A DNA stretch of 64,000 nt, from positions 4,712,001 to 4,776,000 of the forward strand of contig OY760226.1 of NCBI GenBank assembly GCA_963663395.1, given 5' to 3'. Position 1 is the stretch's first letter. Each line of letters opens with the position of its first letter. Below are positions 7,098-17,138 of this stretch, piece by piece. The position numbers and the translations under genes were made by a program. Origin of the DNA: Azophilus sp963663395 (GTDB lineage: Bacteria > Pseudomonadota > Gammaproteobacteria > Pseudomonadales > Azotimanducaceae). Under the pieces are notes generated by a model. It did not search any database. It saw only the letters and a program-made list of their open reading frames with translations, and was not told where the DNA came from.

Positions 7098-8465
7098 TTA
7101 CCGACGCCGCATTCCAGGATGCGGCCTTGCGCCCTGCAGCCCGCGCATCACCTTCTGCATGCCCCCCTTCCGGGTGACTTTCTTCATGGTCTTCTGCATC
7201 TGCCGGTGTTGTTTGAGCAACCGGTTGACGTCCGAGATCTGCATGCCGCTGCCCCGGGCGATCCGCTGTTTGCGCGAACCGTTGATGAGATCCGGGAAGC
7301 GGCGCTCGCGAGGCGTCATGGAGTCGATGATCACCCCGAAGCGCCTGAACATCCCGTCATCGAGCCGGGACTGCGCCTGCGGCGGCAGATGCTGGGCGCC
7401 GGGCAGCTTTTCCAGCAGATTGCCGACGCCGCCCATGCTGGCCATCTGCTGCAACTGATCGCGGAAGTCCTCCAGGTCGAACCGCTTTCCCCGGGTGATC
7501 TTGCGCGCCAGCCGGTCTGCCTTGCGCTTGTCGACCTTGCGTTCGGCTTCCTCGATCAGGCTGAGCAGGTCGCCCATGCCCAGAATGCGGGATGCCAGCC
7601 GGTCGGGATGAAACGGCTCAAGCGCATCGGGGCGCTCGCCGGTGCCGATGAACTTGATCGGCTTGCCGGTGATGAAACGCACGGACAGGGCCGCGCCGCC
7701 GCGCGCATCCCCATCCGCCTTGGCGAGAATGACCCCTGTGAGTTCCAGCGCCTCGTCGAACGCCTTGGCGGTGGCAGCGGCATCCTGACCCGTCATGGCA
7801 TCCACCACGAACAGGGTTTCCACCGGTTGCAGGGTTTCCTGGAGGGCGCTGATCTCGCCCATCATGTCCTCATCCACCCCGAGCCGGCCCGCCGTGTCGA
7901 CGATCAGCACATCGTCGAGTTGCCGTTCCGCCTCCTGCGCGGCACGGGCCGCGATGGCTACCGGCGCCTCGTCCGGGGCGGACGGAATGAAACGCGCACC
8001 CACATCGCCCGCAAGGGTCTGCAATTGCTCGATGGCAGCAGGCCGGTAAACATCGGCGCTGACCAGGGCCACTTTCTTGCGCTCCCGTTCCTTGAGATAA
8101 AGCGCGAGCTTGGCCGCCGTGGTGGTCTTGCCCGACCCCTGCAGCCCGGCCATGAGCACCACGGCCGGAGGCGTCGTCGCGAGGTTCAGCGCGTCATTGG
8201 CGCGGCCCATGACATCGACGAGTTCCTCGTGAACGATCCTGACGAATGCTTCGCCGGGATTGAGGGCGGCGCTGACAACCTGGCCGAGCGCCCGGGTGCG
8301 GACCTTGTCGGTGAACGACCTGACCACCGGCAGGGCGACATCGGCTTCAAGGAGCGCCATGCGGACGTCCCGCATCGCCGCGGAGACGTTCTCCTCCGAC
8401 AGGCGACCCTTGCCGGTGAGGCCGCGAAGCGTCCCGCTCAGGCGATCGGACAGGTTATCGAACAT
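7098..8465 (-). CDS. ffh: Signal recognition particle protein Ffh
   Basis: GTPase subunit of the bacterial SRP, targeting nascent membrane proteins with FtsY. The 455-residue product has an N domain (MFDNLSDRLSGTLRGL), the G domain with P-loop GLQGSGKTTTAAKLA, DVYRPAAIEQL, DTAGRLGVDEDMM, and KADGDARGG. A Met-rich M domain follows (MASMGGVGNLLEKLPG, RIARGSGMQISDVNRLLKQ). Full length for the family. It lies 162 bp upstream of rpsP on the same strand, a common gammaproteobacterial arrangement. Confidence 0.97.
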   Translation of the reverse strand: MFDNLSDRLSGTLRGLTGKGRLSEENVSAAMRDVRMALLEADVALPVVRSFTDKVRTRALGQVVSAALNPGEAFVRIVHEELVDVMGRANDALNLATTPPAVVLMAGLQGSGKTTTAAKLALYLKERERKKVALVSADVYRPAAIEQLQTLAGDVGARFIPSAPDEAPVAIAARAAQEAERQLDDVLIVDTAGRLGVDEDMMGEISALQETLQPVETLFVVDAMTGQDAAATAKAFDEALELTGVILAKADGDARGGAALSVRFITGKPIKFIGTGERPDALEPFHPDRLASRILGMGDLLSLIEEAERKVDKRKADRLARKITRGKRFDLEDFRDQLQQMASMGGVGNLLEKLPGAQHLPPQAQSRLDDGMFRRFGVIIDSMTPRERRFPDLINGSRKQRIARGSGMQISDVNRLLKQHRQMQKTMKKVTRKGGMQKVMRGLQGARPHPGMRRR

Positions 8466-8653
8466 TGCAGTTTCTACCGGGGTACCCGCCGATTATAAGC
8501 GCGGCCCCCGAACGCGCATACACCGGTTCCCCGATCTCGAATGCAGGCAGGTGCCGCCTGACGACAATGTCCGGAAACCGTGTAACCTTGCGGTGCCGGC
8601 CTCTAGCCGTCCGTTTGACGTTCGAGAAGCCAATCACTCCAAACAGTCGTTCC

Positions 8654-10402
8654 ATGAATTCCCCTGGAAGACACAACGTCGCCATCCGGCGGCATCTGCG
8701 CACCCTCGCCTTCGTCGTAACTACTGCGGCAGGCTGCTCCAGCGAGCGCGAGCCGATGGATGCAGCCAACCTTCTGCTAGTCAACGGTCACGTCTACCGG
8801 GTAGATACCGCGCGAACCTGGGCACAGGCGGTAGCCGTCAAGGACGGTCGAATCCAGTGGACCGGCAGCACCGCGGAGGCGATGGACCGGGCCGGCGACG
8901 GCACCCGGATCGTCGATCTGGGCGGCAGGATGGTCCTGCCGGGATTCCAGGACAGCCACGTGCACCCCGTACACAGCGGGGTGACCTACCGCCAGTGCGC
9001 GCTGTTCGATCTTGTCGGCGTCGACGCCCTTCTCCGGGAGGTGGGCGCCTGCATCCGCCGCACCCCCGACGGGTGGATTCAGGGCGGCGGCTGGTCGGTG
9101 GACAACTTCGCACCCAGTGGCCTGCCGGACAAGGCGCTGCTCGATGCGCTGACCGACGAACGGCCCATCGCGCTGAAATCTTCCGACGGCCACTCGCTCT
9201 GGGTCAACTCCGCGGCGCTCGCGGCGGCGGGCATCGACGACGGATCGGCCGACCCGCCCGGCGGCCGGATCGACCGGTATCCCGGCACCCGGACGCCATC
9301 CGGCAGCCTGCAGGAAGACTCCGCCATGAACCTGGTGTTCGATGCTGCTCCCCCTCTGCGCCCGACGGATCTCGAAGCCGGGCTCGAGTACGCTCGGGAC
9401 CACCTGCTGAGCCTCGGCATCGTCGCCGTGCAGGACGCGCTGGCAAAACTGACGCCGGGCGATGCCTACTACGGCCTGGACACTTACCTCGCTCTCGATG
9501 ACCGGGGCGAACTGAACCTCCGGGTCGTTGCCTCCCTCTATTGGGAAAACCGGCTTGGGCTCGAACCGCAACTTGCCGCGTTCAGGGCCGCCCGCGCACG
9601 CTACACACACGGCAACCTGGCCGCTTCCACCATCAAGATCTGGCAGGACGGCGTCATGGAAACGCACACCGCAGCGCTGCTTGAGCCATACGATGACCGC
9701 GACGATGGTTTCAGCGGCGATCTGCTCAACGACCCGCAGCGGTTGAACGCAGCGGTTACGGCACTGGACGCGGAAGCTTTCCAGATACACTTCCACGCCA
9801 TCGGCGACCGCGCCATCCGCACGTCTCTCGATGCGCTGGAGGCGGCACGGGCGGCCAACGGAGCCAGGGACAGCCGCCACCACATCTCCCACATCCAGCT
9901 TTTCGACCCGGCCGACATACCGCGTTTCGCGACGCTTGGAGTTACCGCCAACTTTCAGCCGCTCTGGGCGATCAACGATGTCTACATCACTGAATTGACC
10001 ATTCCGCGCATTGGCAACGAGCGTGCGCGGTGGCTCTACCCGATCGGCAGCATGCAGCGCTCAGGCGCCCGGGTCGCCTTCGGCAGCGACTGGTACGTGA
10101 GTTCCGCCAACCCCCTGGACGGCATCGAAGCGGCCGTGACCCGTCTCGACCCCGACGGGAAAACCGGCTCGACGCTCGGTCAGGGCGAGGAAATCAGCCT
10201 GGCCGATGCGATCGCCAGCTACACCATCAACAGCGCGTACCTGAACTTTCTAGACCATGACAGCGGGTCGATCGAGGCCGGCAAGCGTGCCGACCTCATC
10301 GTGCTGGACCGCAACCTGTTCGGCATTCCACCGCAGGAGATCAACGAGGCCAGGGTTACGGCGACGCTATTCGATGGTCGCCTCGTTTTTGGGGAACTGT
10401 AG
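8654..10402 (+). CDS. Predicted lipoprotein amidohydrolase (YtcJ-like, amidohydrolase 3)
   Basis: A 582-residue metal-dependent hydrolase. ATG 8654 gives a basic N-terminus, a short hydrophobic stretch and a lipobox-like Ala-Ala-Gly-Cys near residue 28, suggesting a membrane-anchored periplasmic protein. The composite beta-sandwich plus barrel is shown by LLVNGHVYRVDT, LPGFQDSHVHPVH (first metal ligands), IKIWQDGVMETHTA, FHAIGDRAIR, HHISHIQL, VAFGSDWYVS and the C-terminal GKRADLIVLDRNLF. This is the layout of the YtcJ/AepA group acting on amide or cyclic C-N bonds; the substrate cannot be told. The open frame extends upstream to 8465 but that part overlaps the ffh promoter side and has no family match. 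Confidence 0.85.
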   Translation: MNSPGRHNVAIRRHLRTLAFVVTTAAGCSSEREPMDAANLLLVNGHVYRVDTARTWAQAVAVKDGRIQWTGSTAEAMDRAGDGTRIVDLGGRMVLPGFQDSHVHPVHSGVTYRQCALFDLVGVDALLREVGACIRRTPDGWIQGGGWSVDNFAPSGLPDKALLDALTDERPIALKSSDGHSLWVNSAALAAAGIDDGSADPPGGRIDRYPGTRTPSGSLQEDSAMNLVFDAAPPLRPTDLEAGLEYARDHLLSLGIVAVQDALAKLTPGDAYYGLDTYLALDDRGELNLRVVASLYWENRLGLEPQLAAFRAARARYTHGNLAASTIKIWQDGVMETHTAALLEPYDDRDDGFSGDLLNDPQRLNAAVTALDAEAFQIHFHAIGDRAIRTSLDALEAARAANGARDSRHHISHIQLFDPADIPRFATLGVTANFQPLWAINDVYITELTIPRIGNERARWLYPIGSMQRSGARVAFGSDWYVSSANPLDGIEAAVTRLDPDGKTGSTLGQGEEISLADAIASYTINSAYLNFLDHDSGSIEAGKRADLIVLDRNLFGIPPQEINEARVTATLFDGRLVFGEL

Positions 10403-10419
10403 GCCGCGTTCCCACACCG

Positions 10420-11238
10420 TCAAGCCGACCCCGGCGGCCGACCGTTGCCGCCGCGCTCACCCCTGCTGATCCGGGGGAGTTCGACATTGTCGATTAGCCT
10501 TACCGTCCCCTGGCGCCCGGCGACCGATACCGCCGCGAGACGGCGGCCGAACCGGGAAACGACGTAGTCGACCGAGAATCCGAGCCGTTCGAGTTCTTCG
10601 AACACTTCCTGGTCCGATTCCGATGAGCGCAACACGCGGTTGAGCCTCGATGCCAGCCTGCGGCTTGCATCCGTGAGCAGGGCGTTGCGCGAGCTCATGG
10701 CCAACCCGTCGTCTTCGCGGACGGTTGCGCAGGCGATGATCTCGACACTCATGAACAACGCTTCGGTCATGCCCCGAATCAGCAGGTACTGCTGAAAATC
10801 CTTGGCCCCGAAATAGGCCCGGCGCGGTTGCACCAGGTTCAGCAGCTTCATTACCACCGTCAGCACGCCCGTGAAGTGGCCGGGGCGGTGCGCGCCGCAG
10901 AGTTCGCGGCTGAGTTCGGTCTCCTCGACGCGGTAACGATAGTCGTCGGGGTAGATTTCTTCCCGCATGGGGATCAGCACATGATCCACACCCAGCAATT
11001 CGCACAAGTCGAGGTCCAGAGCGGGCAGGCTGGGATAGGCAGCCATGTCGTCGGGATCGTTGAACTGGGTTGGATTAACGTAGATGCTGGCGACCGTAAC
11101 GTCATTCTCGGCCACGCTTCGCTGCAGCAGGGAGGCATGGCCGGCGTGCAGGGCGCCCATGGTGGGCACGAAGCCGACCGTACCGGTCAGTGCCTTGCGG
11201 GCGTCCCGCCATTGCGCAATCGACCTGAAAACCCTCAT
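10420..11238 (-). CDS. panC: Pantothenate synthetase
   Basis: ATP-dependent condensation of pantoate and beta-alanine in coenzyme A synthesis. The 272-residue product has the nucleotidyltransferase motif FVPTMGALHAGHASLL (HxGH), YVNPTQFNDPDD, HRPGHFTGVLTVV, FGAKDFQQYLLI and the KMSKS-equivalent region LAMSSRNALL. Length is typical. It follows panB on the same strand with a 101-bp gap, so the two probably form a transcription unit. Confidence 0.96.
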   Translation of the reverse strand: MRVFRSIAQWRDARKALTGTVGFVPTMGALHAGHASLLQRSVAENDVTVASIYVNPTQFNDPDDMAAYPSLPALDLDLCELLGVDHVLIPMREEIYPDDYRYRVEETELSRELCGAHRPGHFTGVLTVVMKLLNLVQPRRAYFGAKDFQQYLLIRGMTEALFMSVEIIACATVREDDGLAMSSRNALLTDASRRLASRLNRVLRSSESDQEVFEELERLGFSVDYVVSRFGRRLAAVSVAGRQGTVRLIDNVELPRISRGERGGNGRPPGSA

Positions 11239-11339
11239 ATGTTCCTGTCGGCGGTACGGGCCGGCTCAACCGCGTCTTTGCGCGGTACAGCCTCTTTGGG
11301 GGGAAAAGATTTTCGGAGACCGGCCCCGCAACCACCGAT

Positions 11340-12128
<789 letters not shown>

Positions 12129-12755
12129 GCCTGTTCCCCTTTACGGCGAAAGGACAGGAACTACCGGCGGCGGAAGCAGGCCGACGCTTCAGGTACCTGT
12201 CCTTCATTGGATCAAGTCCTCGTCAATTCGATGCGAATGGCGCCCCTCGAGACGCCGGTCTCCGTTCTACGTTGAGAATCGAAGCCGGACAACAGAATAT
12301 TGGGGATCAGGGTTGTTGTAAAGCAGCCCGAAAGCGTTCGACGGCGGGCGGCCGACCGGTACTGCTCCGGCCGAAGCCGGTACTACCCCGACCGACCACA
12401 CCGCCATCGAACTCAAGTGCCGGCACACAATGCGATACTGCATTGCATGGGCGCCGGCAGTGCAGGAAACGCGGGCATCTTTCGGGCCCGGCGTTGCCGC
12501 ACATTCCAAGTGTCCTGGCCTGCGTATCTAGGACACTGGTGCAACAAACCATAGTTGCCCGGTTGCGAATACCGCAAGCCACATTCGGGATGAATTCCGT
12601 CAACAGGGGAATACTTCCTGAGCCCTACCCACGACGCACGAATCGACGCGGTGGCTGGCAAAAACGACAGTTCAGGCAGGGCCTCACTTGCGCGCGGCGA
12701 CCGACAGTCGTTCAGGCCCGATGCTCGGCCGCCCAAGGCTAGTGATTCCAGACCG
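12129..12755. other. Gene-free stretch of about 630 bp
   Basis: No open frame here has a family signature, ribosome site or neighbour relation that would support a gene. A hairpin with arms AGTGTCCT and AGGACACT (12509-12516 and 12530-12537) is the only clear structure. It has no T-run, so it is not called a terminator. Confidence 0.5.
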
Positions 12756-13655
12756 TCAGGCACTTTGATCCCTCGCTTTGGAGACGGCGGCATTGACCGC
12801 AACCCGGTAAGTGCGGCTCACGGGCACTTCGTGGCCTCCGGTGAGGCGCAGCATCATGCGGCCGTCGAGACGCTGTACGGCGACGATGTGCCGATGCGCC
12901 ACCCAATAGGAACGATGCACCTGAATTCCCAGTTCGCCAAGAGAGGCAACCGCATCTGCGAGGCGCATCAGGATCAGGCAGGTTCCTTCCGTGGTGACAA
13001 TGTTTATGTAGTGGCCCGAGACGGAAACGTAGACGATGTCGCGGCCCAGCATTTGCGGCAAGCGTTCGAACAATGCCTCCCGCGAGTCACCGACCGGCCC
13101 GGGGGGAGCCGCAGGCGCCCTGGACGCCGCCGTCACACGATCTGGCGCAACCAGGCCCGATCCCCGTTCGGCTTCGAGCGTGACCCTCGCACGCTGACAG
13201 GCAACGTAGTAGACCACGCCACGGCACGCCAGGGCCGCAACAGCTGTGTTCACGTACACCTCCGTCAACGTGAAGTCGATGTCGCCGCCTGCCTGGAACA
13301 GGTCGAATGCCATGAGGACCACCGCCGTGCAGGGCAACGCCGTGAACAGCGTCCCGGCGATGAAGACGAACAGAATGCGTATGGGGGCCAGGGATCGCCC
13401 CACATAGAGTGTGGCTCCACTCAGGGCATGGCAGACGGGCCAGCAGAGAACACCGCAGAAGGTCACGAATGCCAGGCGCTGCAATGCGCCCATACGGTCC
13501 TCCATGCCCAGCGGACCAAGAACCGTAAAGATCAGCAAGCTCGCGGCCATGATGCCGAGCGATACCCGAATCAGCGGCCACCTGAAGTACTCACGGTACG
13601 CGTAGCGCCCCCACCAGATTCCTGGAGTCGCACTATCGCCAATCTCTTGCCCCAT
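12756..13655 (-). CDS. Membrane-bound LytTR-family transcription regulator
   Basis: A 299-residue DNA-binding protein with about four predicted membrane helices in residues 25-150 (for example SLGIMAASLLIFTVLG and IRILFVFIAGTLFTAL), a linker rich in Ala and Pro, and a C-terminal LytTR domain from about residue 200. The domain shows the usual pattern DIVYVSVSGHYINIVT, RLADAVASLG, IQVHRSYWVAHRHIVAVQR and the final strand EVPVSRTYRVAV. ATG 13655 is preferred to GTG 13661. It stands alone, so its target and signal are unknown; such proteins often sense membrane-associated cues. Confidence 0.85.
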   Translation of the reverse strand: MGQEIGDSATPGIWWGRYAYREYFRWPLIRVSLGIMAASLLIFTVLGPLGMEDRMGALQRLAFVTFCGVLCWPVCHALSGATLYVGRSLAPIRILFVFIAGTLFTALPCTAVVLMAFDLFQAGGDIDFTLTEVYVNTAVAALACRGVVYYVACQRARVTLEAERGSGLVAPDRVTAASRAPAAPPGPVGDSREALFERLPQMLGRDIVYVSVSGHYINIVTTEGTCLILMRLADAVASLGELGIQVHRSYWVAHRHIVAVQRLDGRMMLRLTGGHEVPVSRTYRVAVNAAVSKARDQSA

Positions 13656-13980
13656 CAGCACCTGGCCTCGCCGTCAACGCAGACCGTTCGAGAATTCGAA
13701 TCACCGGAATGGTCGCCGCAAACTGCCAGGTACCGCGATCGCCAACCCCCCGGGGGTCTGCTTGCCTACATCTTTAGAGGCGGAAATCCGCGGTTCGTTC
13801 CCCCCAACTACACAAGCATGCGCGCCGTGATCTCTTGCATCCGCTTCGGCATCGGCATCGCCGAACGACCAATCCGAGAGTTTCAGGGAGAGCCATGCAC
13901 AGGCGTCGTTCCAGGTCGTGACGTCGACGTGGCTGCCGGAACGGTCGTCCGCGCCGTGTGAGGGTCCACCTGCGGGTCGT
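13656..13980. other. Gene-free stretch of about 325 bp
   Basis: Lies between the start of the LytTR gene and the 3' end of the broken rtcB. I see no gene, tRNA or strong hairpin in it; it probably contains the LytTR gene promoter. Confidence 0.4.
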
Positions 13981-15227
13981 TCACCCTTTCACGCAGACAA
14001 CCTGTTTCAGCGTATGAACCACTTCGACAAGGTTCGCCTGGGCGCGCATGACGGCATCGATGTCCTTGTACGCCATCGGCGTCTCATCGATCACGCCCGC
14101 ATCCTTGCGGCATTCCACGCCTTCCGTCGCGCGCTGGTGATCGGCCACGGCGAAGCGGCGCTTCGCTTCGGTGCGCGACATGGCGCGCCCGGCCCCGTGG
14201 GCACAGGAATGAAACGAATCCGCATTGCCCTTGCCGCGGACGATGAAGGAACGTGCGCCCATGGACCCCGGAATGATGCCCAGGTCGCCGTCCCTGGCGC
14301 GCACCGCGCCCTTGCGGGTCACCCAGACGTTCGCTCCCCCGTGGTTCTCCCGGGCAACGTAGTTGTGATGGCAGTCCACGGCGCCGGCAAGCGTTTCGAA
14401 CGGGCGCACGGCATCCCGCAGCGCCTCGAGCACATGTTCCATCATGATTTCGCGGTTGACCCGTGCGTAGTTCTGGGCCCAGTTGAGTGCAAAGACAAAA
14501 TCATCGAAGTGCCGGGAGCCTTCCGGAAGATAGGAAAGGTCGACGTCCGGCAGGTTGATGAACCAGCGGCGCATTTCCTGCTTTGCCGCCGCTATGTAGA
14601 ACTGCCCGATGGCATTGCCGATACCGCGCGACCCGCTGTGCAGCATGGCCCATACCGCATCGTTCTCATCGAGACAGATCTCGATGAAGTGATTGCCGCT
14701 GCCGAGCGTGCCCAGGTGCCTCACGGCCCGCCGCGCGGCGCGGGCCAGTTTCGGGACCTTGCCCACGATCGTTTCCAGGTCCGAGGCAAGCGAACTGTGT
14801 CCGACCTGCCGTCGAAAAGTGTTCGCGACGAAATCAGGGGGTTCCCCCCACGCTCCCCGGTCGCTCCTGCGCCGCCGGCCGTGCGGCCATGCGGCACCTT
14901 GCGCTCGATGCCGGAGCGAAGCCGTGCAAGGGTGTCCGGCAGATCCCTCGCCACAAGGCTCGTCTGCACGGCCGTCATGCCGCAACCGATGTCGACACCC
15001 ACCGCCGCCGGAATGATCGCGCCGGTAGTCGGTATCACCGAGCCGATCGTGGCGCCGCGGCCCCAGTGAACATCGGGCATCGCCGCCACATGCTTGTGTA
15101 TGAAAGGAAGGGAGGCGACGTTGCGCAACTGCTGCCACGCCTGATCCTCCACGGGCACGCCCCGGGTCCACGACTTGATCGGGGCACCCGGCGTTTCGGT
15201 GAAGACATGGTCGCCGGCATCAGGCAT
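13981..15227 (-). pseudogene. rtcB: RNA ligase RtcB, frameshifted in a G-run
   Basis: RtcB joins 2',3'-cyclic-phosphate and 5'-OH RNA ends using GTP and Mn2+. The N-terminal half reads in one frame from ATG 15227 (MPDVHWGRGATIGSVIP, VGVDIGCGMTA with the metal Cys). The C-terminal half reads in another frame (WGEPPDFVANTF, LGTLGSGNHFIE, LHSGSRGIGN, AHGAGRAMSR with the guanylylated His region, ending LKQVVCVKG). The switch falls near 14840-14860, at a run of six G on the coding strand; one extra G would restore the frame. It could be a sequencing or assembly error, a recent natural inactivation, or a phase-variable tract. All other conserved parts are present. Confidence 0.85.
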
Positions 15228-15302
15228 GGCGCTCGCTCCGATGGCCACAGGTTGAAGGGTCGACTTTCCGAATTGACGACCTGCGGGGCCATGCCCCACC
15301 GC

Positions 15303-16502
15303 TCATCCCCTTTGAGACGCCGTGCTTCGTCGCAGCAACGCCGGCAGGAACGGCTTGAGCAACCGCGCGCGCAGGCGCGCGCCCCAACCGGGTTGCGGTG
15401 TGAGTTGCGCAGCGCTGTACGCGTTGATGCCGAGATCTTCGCGCAGGTCGGCCGTGATCGCGGCCATCCGGGAGTCCAGCGGGATCCCAGTGCCGTCCGC
15501 TATGCGTACCATCCGTTGAAAGTTCGCGATGATGCAGGCCGCATCGATCATTGCCGGCTCGCCGAGTTCCTCGAGCACCCGCTCCCGGGCGCCGGCGATT
15601 GCCGTGGCATCGTCGCCCAGTGAAACGTCCGCAAAGGCGAGCAGCGCCTTGTCGGCGGGAACGCCCGTGTCGACTTGATCGCCCACCACGATTCCCTTGA
15701 GGTCTACGTCGTCCCCGCTGGTCCTGGCGCTCATACTGAGCATCAGTGCATGGGAGCTGGTTCAGTAAAAGCAGTCGCTGAGCGAGGAGACGCGCCCCGC
15801 CAGCAGTTCGATCTGGTTGCGCGAGATCGCCCGGTCGGCGTTGTCGCCAGGGGCCATGATGCATCTCATCGGCAGATAGTGAACGTGGCTCAGTGTCAGC
15901 AGCATGCGCACGGCATCGGGCACCAGGCTCATGGCAGAGATGACGTTTCCGGTTCGGCCGCCCGGATAGAGGTCCGCTTCGGTTTCACCGGCGTTCTCCG
16001 GCTGCACCGTGTGCACCCAGGCCCCCGAGTCCGCGGCGCCCGCGGGCCGGTAACCGCTGGGTTTCCCAGCCACCGGCGCAGGCAGCGGCTCCAGCGGCAG
16101 GCCGAGTGCGCGATGCAGGGCATCAATGCTGACCGCCGCCACCACGACGCCCAGGATCTCGACGTATTCCTCATCGGTAACGCCCCCGGCGTTGACCGCG
16201 TCGAGCCAGGCTCTCGACAGCCGTGCCGGGTCCGTGGTGAGCCGGTGAACGACATCGACGACCACCTCCGGCAGGTTGGTGGTGGTCTGGTGGGGGCCGA
16301 CGTCCCCTTCCGGCGACAGCGCCGCGGCACGTTTTTCGCAGGCCGCGCAGAAGCGTGCGTTGCGCGACTCCTCAATGAAGGCGACGCGATCTTCTCCGCG
16401 CCACCAGCTGCCGGGTTGGCCGATCTTCTGCCATATCTCCCTGTGGGCGTCGGGAATGTCGTCGCGTATCGCATACGCACTCCCGGAGTAATCGAAACTC
16501 AT
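15303..16502 (-). CDS. AhpD-like two-CxxC family protein with in-frame UGA (probable selenoprotein 1)
   Basis: The frame runs 246 codons to Cys-Phe-Tyr, meets TGA at 15762-15764, then stays open for 152 more sense codons to the terminator at 15303. Read with selenocysteine at 247 the site is Glu232 ... Cys244-Phe-Tyr-Sec247-Thr-Ser-Ser-His251. The spacing E+12=C, +15=U, +19=H is exactly that of AhpD (Glu118, Cys130, Cys133, His137), a thiol peroxidase fold. A second CxxC (Cys52-Ala-Ala-Cys55) lies near the N-terminus. The part after the UGA is homologous to the same region of the gene at 48312 (FQRMVRIADGTGIPL versus FQLNTRAADSAGVPI). A hairpin fits a bacterial SECIS just after the UGA. Probably a thiol/selenol redox enzyme; substrate unknown. 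No strong ribosome site at ATG 16502. Conventional annotation would split or truncate it. Confidence 0.85.
15729..15757 (-). promoter_or_regulatory. Candidate bacterial SECIS hairpin 1
   Basis: On the coding strand a stem starts five bases after the UGA: GCU, a CC bulge, CAU, a GC bulge and ACUGA pair with UCAGU-AUG-AGC. That is 11 pairs closing a three-base loop UGC. The loop begins 19 bases after the UGA and holds a G, matching the general bacterial SECIS pattern (SelB-binding hairpin inside the coding sequence with its apical loop roughly 16-37 nt downstream). Confidence 0.7.
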
Positions 16503-17138
16503 CGACTGTCGCCAGCGCTGAACTGCACGCGTTCAAATGTATGCAATCCGGCGCCCGAATGAAAGCGGGAACTCGAAGCACGCCATGCTTCGAAAGGCAG
16601 CGGGGCCGCTCAGGAAACCGCCGTCTCGCCCGTGACGATCCAGAGCGGGTCTCCCTCGGGCGGGGAACGGTCGACGAAGGCCACGTTCCTGAATCCGCCC
16701 AGAACCAGGTAGGCGCCGACCAGGCGAACCCGCTCCTCAGGCGGCAGCTGGTGGAACGCACGGACCGCCTTGGTGGGGAACATGCGGTGCGACACGGCGA
16801 TACCCAGACGCCCACCGGGGCGCAGCACCCGTGTTACGGAACGCATGGTCTCGACGGGGCGCACCAGGTACTGGACCGAAACGGCGATCGTTGCCCGGTC
16901 GAACGCGGCGGCATCGAACGGCAGTTCGGGTTCCCGGTTCAGGTCGTGCACGCAGCGTTCCGTCAGGCGGGGATTGGCGTCCAGTTCCGCGGCGTTCATG
17001 CCGAGGCCCGCCACTCGTCCCAGCGGAACCTCCGACGGATAGTGGGAAACCCAGGAAGACATCAGGTCGAGGACATCGGCGCCCTCGAACAGGAACTCGC
17101 GGTACCACCCGGTAAGCGCCTCGATGGTGGTCTCGTCT

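Noticed and set aside
7119..8498. Open frame of 459 codons opposite ffh
   Set aside because: Antisense of an unmistakable ffh.
12129..12755. Small genes in the gap between panB and the LytTR gene
   Set aside because: Several open frames exist on both strands but none has a ribosome site, protein-like pattern or neighbour support.
15303..15743. Treating the part after UGA as a separate 146-residue gene
   Set aside because: It has no good start or ribosome site, lacks the domain start, and continues the same frame; homology to the paralog spans the UGA.
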